Source: Varanus komodoensis (Eukaryota > Chordata > Lepidosauria > Squamata > Varanidae). Taken from it: a DNA stretch of 64,000 bases. The number at the start of each line of letters is the position of its first letter. Positions within the stretch are counted from its first letter, which is position 1. The position numbers and the translations under genes were made by a program. Of the stretch, positions 57,950 to 64,000 are shown piece after piece. The notes beneath the pieces were generated by a model. That model was given only the letters and a program-made list of their open reading frames with translations, ran no database searches and was not told the DNA's origin. The stretch is from the NCBI RefSeq assembly GCF_004798865.1, contig NW_025335641.1, forward strand, positions 6,966,908 through 7,030,907, read 5' to 3'.

Positions 57950-58120
57950 TGCCTGGATTCAGATGACATGATAACTCATTGTAGGTAAAACAAACCCTAT
58001 AAAAGCCAATGGTTCTCGGCATGGCTTGTGAAGCCATCACGAACAAAGTGGGCTCAGTTTAATGACATTACAACCTGCCATGTTTCACTGCCACGGTTGG
58101 TTATTGTGTTATGCAAAACA
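57950..58120 (+). repeat. Degraded dispersed repeat, possibly shared with 38445-38595
   Basis: See 38445-38595: shared words in the same order, 'attcagatgaca', 'ccatcacgaac/ccgtgatgac' and 'ttattgtgtt'. Tentative. Confidence 0.3.
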
Positions 58121-59929
58121 GGTCAGGTCAATGCCTTGCGCTACTGGTGAGGTATAATCCCAACACTGGGAAGCTATTGACAAAACTGGAAACATAGTGT
58201 GTTGCTCTCTCTTCATCAATATTATTATTATAGTAGATATAAATTAATTTGAAATGAATATTGGGACAGAATAAAAGAGGCATGAAAAACTAAACATGCC
58301 ACCTGCTGATTGGATGCAGCCATTTTTCTCCTTAACCTCCTTCACTTTTATCTCCACCTTTGGCAGGTGAAGGGTTTCTAAAATCCACCTTGATAATTTT
58401 CCAGAACTTCTACAATTATGGCCTACTTCTCGCTGAGGTGGTAAAGCAGCGCATTAACCAATTCAAACAACTTTCAGGCATCTGGAGGCAGTCAAAGGGC
58501 ATGGAAAATCTTCCAGATTCAGATTCTGAACCTCTATGACAGCATCTCATCAAAACAAGAATCTCTCAAATATGCTCACGTGTGAAAACTTTATTGCCTT
58601 TTCTTTTCCCAGGCAGCTGTGTCGCATCAGCTTCCACTGATGTAACCCCGGAGCATCTGCAGACACATTTGCCAAAGACAATAGGAGGGGAGACTTCAAA
58701 AGGGTTAGCCCTGTAGCTGCACCTACATCATTATACAGATACAAAGATAGGACAAATGTGAGATAAGTTTGTAAGGAAACTGAAGTGAAAAGGAGATAGA
58801 TTGTGTGCGACCTCGAATCACATGTCATTACTTTCCAAGGTAACATTTACTGAATTCTTCCCTTAGGCATTTTCTTTTTCTTTCTTTTTTAATGTTGGAA
58901 AAAGTTAGTTTCACAGCTGTTTTCTGAATTGACTACTGCATTCTTAACGGCCAGATATTCAACCTTATACGACAGAATGACATCAGGGTATTCGGCTGGC
59001 AGTACAGAGAGGCTGTCCTTCTTCTGAAATCCCCGGTGGCCACTGTGGGAGAGGGGAGGGAAATCTGTATTCCTACCTTTCAGCCTGGATAGGTGACAGT
59101 GGTGATAAACAGCATACCTATTCATGGCCGTTGTGTGGACCCTTGACCTGGCTTGAGCCAGGCTGTTGATGGCAGCAAGAGTAGCTACCATACCGACTGG
59201 GAATGGGGGAATTGTGATCCGACCCATCTACAGGGCAGAAGGTTGGGGAAGGCTTCCACCAAGAGCTCCTGTAGCTTTATCTCATGTGAGCACCTTCTTT
59301 TAGTGTCGTCTGTCATAGTGTAAATGCTGAATGCCCATTGCAAGGAATCATGCAGTGCTGTCCCTGCTGCAGTCATAGAATAAGTCCAGGGAGCCCGTTT
59401 CAATCCATACAACTTTTCCCATCATGAAGACAGCTATTTTTCTTCTTAATTTCCTTCACTTTCCTGCCCAAAGAGTTCCACTATGGGGTGGTGTGCAAAT
59501 GAAATAAATAAATGTTGTATCTGCCTGCCTAACCCTAATCCTGCCATTTAAAAGGTGGTAATCCTATTGCAGCACCCCTATCTTGCCTGAATACACAAGG
59601 ATCCCAGCCAGAGGAAAGCACATGAAGCCCGGATGGAAAAAATATATATTTCTCCCGTTCTTGGTTTTTCTTTTTTAAAAACATTATTCCCAAGTGGGAA
59701 ACCTGTCCAATACATGAACAAATGAACTTTGTTCATTTTGGTAAATAGCAAAACTCCATGAGTGGACTAGGGCAGACATGAGACCCAGGGCAAAGATATG
59801 TGGGGTAAATACTGGCTGGGAAGTAGTATTGGCCTTAACCCATGCCTGCGGCCACACTACGCTTTATTTCCACAAACATGCTCACTCAGTGAGCCTCTCA
59901 ATTGCAGTTCAGAACGTAGAAAATATCCC
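58121..59929. other. Single-copy sequence, no gene recognised
   Basis: No gene recognised. The 112-codon minus frame at 58889-59227 and the 75-codon minus frame at 59185-59412 have ordinary composition but no recognisable domain. Confidence 0.45.
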
Positions 59930-60630
59930 TGCAAAAGGTAAAATAATAACGCCCAATATGTTTATTGCAACAACATTGAATATTATCTACAGCCTAATGG
60001 CTATGCATATGACTTACTCTCTGAAGCTAGCAAGTAAAGCTACAACAAAAGAGAAAATGTCACTTGTATCAGATTTAGGCTTTGGTGTTAGTCATATTAA
60101 AATTATCACATTTTCAAGACTTTTTTTTTAAAATCACCAAACACAAAGAGATCAATTATTGCTAAAGCTGCAGAAAGGCAATGAAAGCTGTACAGGTTTT
60201 GTGGGGTTTTATTTTATGGTTCCCTGTGCTTTTCTTTTACTGGAAGGTTGCTTGAAGGGAAACAAGCGAAGACATCACAAAGCAAAGCTTCTACATTTCA
60301 AAGCCACTGTTAATATTGTATTACACGTTGGATGTTGTTCTAGCCGCACGGCACGCTATAATCCCCCACTTTTTTTACAGAAAAAAACAACATCCCTTCT
60401 ACATTAGCTAAAGATGGCATCCAAATGGTGTAATATCTTGCATCATAATTATTTAATAACTATAACATAATAGGCTGCTATAAATATGCATAGGCTTTTC
60501 AAACATACCGTACACATTGGAGTTTTGACAGTGCATTGGAAATGCAAGCGACATTTGAAAATTGCCCTAAATTAGCTACCCCCTGCTTAAAACACGAAGC
60601 TGTACTGAGCCATTATTATGATATCTGGAA
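59930..60630. other. Possible conserved non-coding element
   Basis: A 700-bp repeat-free block with many AT-rich transcription-factor-like words (TAATTATTTAATAAC, ATAAATATGCATAGG) and intact CpG words (AGCCGCACGGCACGC, CATACCGTACAC, GCAAGCGACATTTG). It has no microsatellite. It adjoins the exon-like frame at 60639-60918. Conservation is untested. Confidence 0.28.
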
Positions 60631-60638
60631 AGACTCAC

Positions 60639-60918
60639 TCCTGGATAAAGTGGCATAGATACTCGCTTAGCTCTGGCAATCGTTCTGCGTTTTTGAAAGC
60701 CACAGCGCTTGACTCCAGTGAGTAACTGAAGTCTGGGTCCCAAAGAGCAGACCTGGTTGCTGAAGGGACACACGCCATGTATGAAGCCATCTCACTCTGT
60801 TCTTGGTCCTCGTCAATTAACAGGATGAAGAATGATGCATGAAATGACATTCCAAAAGGAAGTATAAGATGCTCACCAGAGGCATTGCCTTTTCGTGCAG
60901 CTATCACAACAGTGAGAA
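60639..60918 (-). other. Exon-like open frame, unverified
   Basis: On the minus strand a 280-nt stretch is open in one frame. It is preceded by a pyrimidine tract and an AG (TTTCTTTTGCAAG, AG at 60919-60920) and followed by GTGAGT (60633-60638) after ATCCAGGA, which look like splice acceptor and donor. The peptide contains LPFGMSFHASFFILLIDEDQ, SALWDPDFSYSLESSAVAF and ERLPELSEYLCHFIQ. I do not recognise a family. Splice-like words of this quality also arise by chance, so it may be non-coding. Confidence 0.18.
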
Positions 60919-61080
60919 CTTGCAAAAGAAAGGGCAAAGGAGATGATGCAAGCAGGGGGACCTGAGCAGTTCTAGTCCTGTGCCCACAGGTTCAGAGAAG
61001 AGAATCCAAGAAAGTAGTAGCACATATAGTCAAACACAATGCTGCGTACTGAAAAGATCTGGGGCTCAGGCCCACAGGAC

Positions 61081-61130
61081 AGAAAGGAAAGGGAAAGGGA
61101 AAAGGAAGAGGAAAAGGAAAAGGAAAAGAG
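61081..61130. repeat. (GGAAA)n-type purine-rich simple repeat
   Basis: About 50 bp of GGAAAG, GGAAAAG and GGAAGAG units, all purine on the plus strand. Confidence 0.9.
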
Positions 61131-62295
61131 CAAGCACAAATTTACATACGTGAATATAAATATTCTCCTATCCCTTTGTGACACCCCTATTTGTATAAAG
61201 GGATGTATGGACAACAGAGAGGAGAGCATTTGATTTTTTTAAATGTTGACAAAAAGATTTGGGAAGGGCAGCAGAAGGTGATGCACATATGAGCTAATCC
61301 TGGGCAATCAGATGGAACAGAGACCATCAGGACCCAGAAGATTTATTTCAGCAAGTGCCCATGGGGCAGATGCTCTTCAGGACTCCAGGTAAAAGACTCA
61401 GGGCTCCAGTCCTAACACTGCCTCAGCACAGATCTGGTGAAGACCAGGTGCTCACTTAAGAGGAATGAACGTTCGTGCACAATTCATGCAGGTCCAGGCA
61501 TCCGCGGCACAGCTTCACTGGGCTGGAAAGACAGCAGTAACCCATCTGACACTCAAAGGTTACTGATTTGCCCTGTTCTCAGCTTGGACAGCCATTTGTG
61601 CACTGCCAAAGGAAAAGAGGAAACGCATAAAAAGAACTGGTTTGTATAATATTTGCATGTGCCCAGTTAGATGCAGAATTGCAAAATCAGAAATAATCAC
61701 TTGAATTTAAATAGATATACATTACATCTCATCAAAATGAAAGTGAGCTGGAACTTAGTCTGCTGTTTGGTGTGTGTGTGTGCCTGTGGGGAGGGTAATT
61801 CTTAATAGGCAACTTCAGGGCATCTGCTGCTCCTTTGGGTACTGTGACTTTAAATGAAATTTGAACCAGGCAACCCATCAAGCAGAGGATGCCTTCAAAT
61901 AAAGGACTGTCCTTGGAGTCCTCCTCAAACAGAGGACTTCCTATGCAAGATAAAACACACCTCTGCACACAGAAGACAGAAAGTTTTGAAAATGAAGAAA
62001 CACAAGCTCATTTTGTACTTTGGCAAGGTCTAGAAAGCCATTAAGAGTGTGCAGTCATATGCATATTTACTTGGGAGTCTTTTTTAGAAAATAATACCAC
62101 TGGGATCATTGTATTTGCTTCCAAGAACACATGCACAAAATTGAGCTACATCGCCTTTTTGAAACAACAGGGGGGTTTATTTACAGTTTTGCATCTTACG
62201 CATACATTTTAAGACTGGATTGTCTAGAGACTCTTGTGTTTCTAGGCATCCTGGTAGATTTTACCAGATATGATCCCTGCACTCAACTTTTCAGT
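61131..62295. other. Single-copy sequence, no gene recognised
   Basis: No gene recognised. A short (GT)n run at about 61769-61782. Confidence 0.45.
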
Positions 62296-62713
62296 AGAAA
62301 TGGATGAATCTGTCAGGTTTCATTCTGTTCAGTTTCTCATGTTCCCATATTAAATTTGTTCTTGTCCCTTTTCTACATCAGCTTCCTTCTTTCTTTTCCC
62401 TTCAACCCATACATGAAAATTCACATTAATTTTCCTACACACTTCTCAGAAAGGACTTTTCTATAACCTTTCCCAAATATAAACATTTTCCAAAGTTGTT
62501 TTTTCCAACTAATGGCATCTTGTTCCCTTTCTCCTAAGGCAGGTATTTGTGCATACTTTCTCCTATTATATACATTTTTCAATTCATAAGAAATCCTAAG
62601 AAGTGTGAATATAACCATATTACTGCATCCTGGTTCATACACAATTTCAGGAAATGTGAATTTGGAAAGTTTGCATTAAAAAGAAAACCAGCTCAATTTC
62701 TTAGCTGTCCCTA
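62296..62713. mobile_element. Probable non-autonomous DNA transposon, GGGATG-type
   Basis: Begins AGAAATGGATGAATCTGTC and ends TTAGCTGTCCCT; the ends are degenerate inverted repeats. The interior is a run of 'atgaaaattcacatta', 'cacacttctcagaaagg' and 'acattttccaaagttg' words, like remembered squamate elements starting GGGATGGATGAATCTGTC. No coding frame. Confidence 0.45.
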
Positions 62714-62779
62714 ATGTTATGGATCCTGATTAATCTGCAGGATGCGATTTATCCATATGGTTACTACAATGCTAGGATC

Positions 62780-62875
62780 ATGTCATAGAAACACAGTAAA
62801 CAGCCATAGACCAGTCTAGACATTGTGTCCATCTAATCCAAGATTGTCTTCTGAAATAGGCGCTTTATCATAATA
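62780..62875 (-). mobile_element. tRNA-derived squamate SINE fragment (minus strand)
   Basis: 'acagtaaacagccatagaccagtctagacattgtgtccatctaatccaagattgtcttctg' is the inverse of the 3' half of the SINE family at 12340-12455 (family form on this strand: AGCTGCC.TATACTGAGTCAGACCATTGGTCCATCTAGCTCAGTATTGTCT). Truncated. Confidence 0.6.
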
Positions 62876-62910
62876 GGTGCTACCTGATCTTTTTAGTTAG
62901 AGATGCCTAT

Positions 62911-63262
62911 ATTTATTTTATTTATTTATTTAGGAAGATTCTATGCTGCCCCATTCGCCAAAGCCTCGGGGCGGCTCACGATAATAAATAAATAAACACA
63001 ATTTAAAAACAATACAATTTGAGTCAACCTGGCCAAAAATAAATAAATAATATTAACAACTAAAATAACATTTGAATAAAAAGGTCTTTGCCTGGCGCCG
63101 AAAAACAAATAATGACGGCACCAGGCGGACCTCTCTGGGGAACGCATTCCATAGATTGGGCACCACCTCAGAGAAAGCCCTCCTCCGAGTAATTACCCTC
63201 CTAATACCCTTCACAGAGGGTTCCCGGAGAAGGGCCTCTCCTGCCGATCTCCAGGGGATCAC
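62911..63262 (-). mobile_element. L2-clade LINE, 3' end fragment (minus strand)
   Basis: On the plus strand it begins with ATTTATTTTATTTATTTATT and 'aagattctatgctgccccattcg', then 'cctcggggcggctcacgataat', an A-rich 3' UTR, and the end of the L2 ORF. The minus-strand frame 63053-63262 reads ALLREPSVKGIRRVITRRRA, then FSEVVPNLWNAFPREVRLVP, the same C-terminal motif as 28582-28950. The right limit, near 63262, is where the L2 reading fades. Confidence 0.88.
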
Positions 63263-63423
63263 AATATGGAAAGAGCATGCTGTATCACTGCCCTACAGTC
63301 CCTTCTGCACTACCATCTCTTGCTGAAGAAACTCATCACAAGCTAAGATCTATTGCTAGCACCCATGACCATGGAAAGACAAGGAAGAGGGCTCCAGTGA
63401 CCAGCCTACCTGCCCAGCAACAA

Positions 63424-63540
63424 TTCTTTACAGCAGGGGTGAGCAGAAGATAAAGCTCTAGGGATTCAGCTGCCAGATGCTGCTGCCAGCACGGCCAATG
63501 GTCAAGGATACTGGGATCTGTAGTCCCACTAGATGGAAAA
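63424..63540 (+). repeat. Copy of the dispersed palindromic repeat family
   Basis: 'ccagatgctgctgccagcacggccaatggtcaaggatactgggatctgtagtccc' carries the family words seen at 12120, 37083 and 49265. Begins near 'caggggtgagcag'. Confidence 0.5.
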
Positions 63541-64000
63541 GGATACGGTCAAATGACTAGGTTCTGAAAATGAATAAGTTCATTCCCCAGCTATTCTGGG
63601 CATCTACCTTTTATTTAAAAATTGACAAGTGAGTAGACAAATGGCCTCTGTTCACATCACTTCCAGAGACCACCAGAATCACAGGTCACAATCTCCATAA
63701 ACAGTTTAAGTTCAAACAAAGGAAGCCATTCTAAATTAAAGGTATAAATAGTTAGATTGTGTGAATATTGAACTATTTCAATGAAGTCCAGAAAGACAGA
63801 TGAGTCAATAGAAGACAATCTGTACAATAACTGCGTGCTTTATTCTTTGCCGGAGAAAGTTGTATATGCATATAAAACAATTAACTGTGTTAATTGGTTT
63901 GTTTTTACTGTAACACCTTACCAGCAATTACAGCATTCAGATTTAATGTTCTATTAGCAAAATTAACAGTAAACAAGAACCAAAACCAAAACCAGCTTTT
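63541..64000. other. Single-copy sequence, no gene recognised
   Basis: No gene or repeat recognised up to the end of the window. Confidence 0.5.

Noticed and set aside
1-64000. CRISPR arrays, operons, phage or plasmid features, LTR elements, tRNA or rRNA genes
   Set aside because: No evenly spaced short direct repeats with unique spacers, no dense coding, no paired long terminal repeats, and the only tRNA-like sequences are SINE heads.

Overview
The window looks like nuclear DNA of a squamate reptile (lizard or snake). The main evidence is its repeat content: a nearly full-length RTE-BovB LINE, two Sauria-type tRNA SINEs with a BovB-like 3' end, several L2-clade LINE copies with an AATAAATA-type tail, MIR-like tRNA SINEs, and hAT and Tigger-type DNA transposons. 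I recognise no complete host protein-coding gene, no rRNA or tRNA gene, no CRISPR array and no LTR or endogenous retroviral element. Almost all open reading frames here are chance frames or pieces of LINEs. The window is best read as intergenic or intronic sequence. I identified families by reading the sequence and from memory of the families, not by a database search.

Layout. 1-28 kb is mostly single-copy AT-rich sequence with scattered SINEs, LINE tails and microsatellites, plus a TE-poor block at about 7.5-8.0 kb that could be a conserved non-coding element. 28.5-31.4 kb is an internally deleted L2 LINE (minus strand) split by a composite hAT element (30100-31010) with an 8-bp target duplication. 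31.4-45.5 kb is mostly unrecognised single-copy sequence with a few repeats and a GC-rich patch (38.6-39.5 kb). 45.9-51.0 kb is a dense repeat cluster: a 123-bp minisatellite; an old RTE/Vingi-like LINE (46.3-49.2 kb, minus) interrupted by a Tigger-like element (46671-47376) and by an L2 fragment; then a second composite hAT element (49522-50997) that carries four tandem units of about 175 bp between its two arms. 53.2-56.4 kb is the BovB LINE. It contains a 100-N assembly gap whose two flanks are the same 226 bp, so the gap is very probably an artefact. 56.4-64 kb is again mostly single-copy, with another possible conserved block (59.9-60.6 kb) and one unverified exon-like frame (60639-60918, minus).

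There is no operon-like gene cooperation to describe. The relationships are between mobile elements: the tRNA SINEs have 3' ends like BovB or other LINEs, which suggests they borrow LINE machinery, and the nested insertions give a relative order (L2 and RTE/Vingi first, then hAT and Tigger). The most unusual structure is the composite hAT family with an arm, tandem-core, arm architecture. It is seen twice, each time with its own target-site duplication, so the whole composite appears to have moved as one unit.
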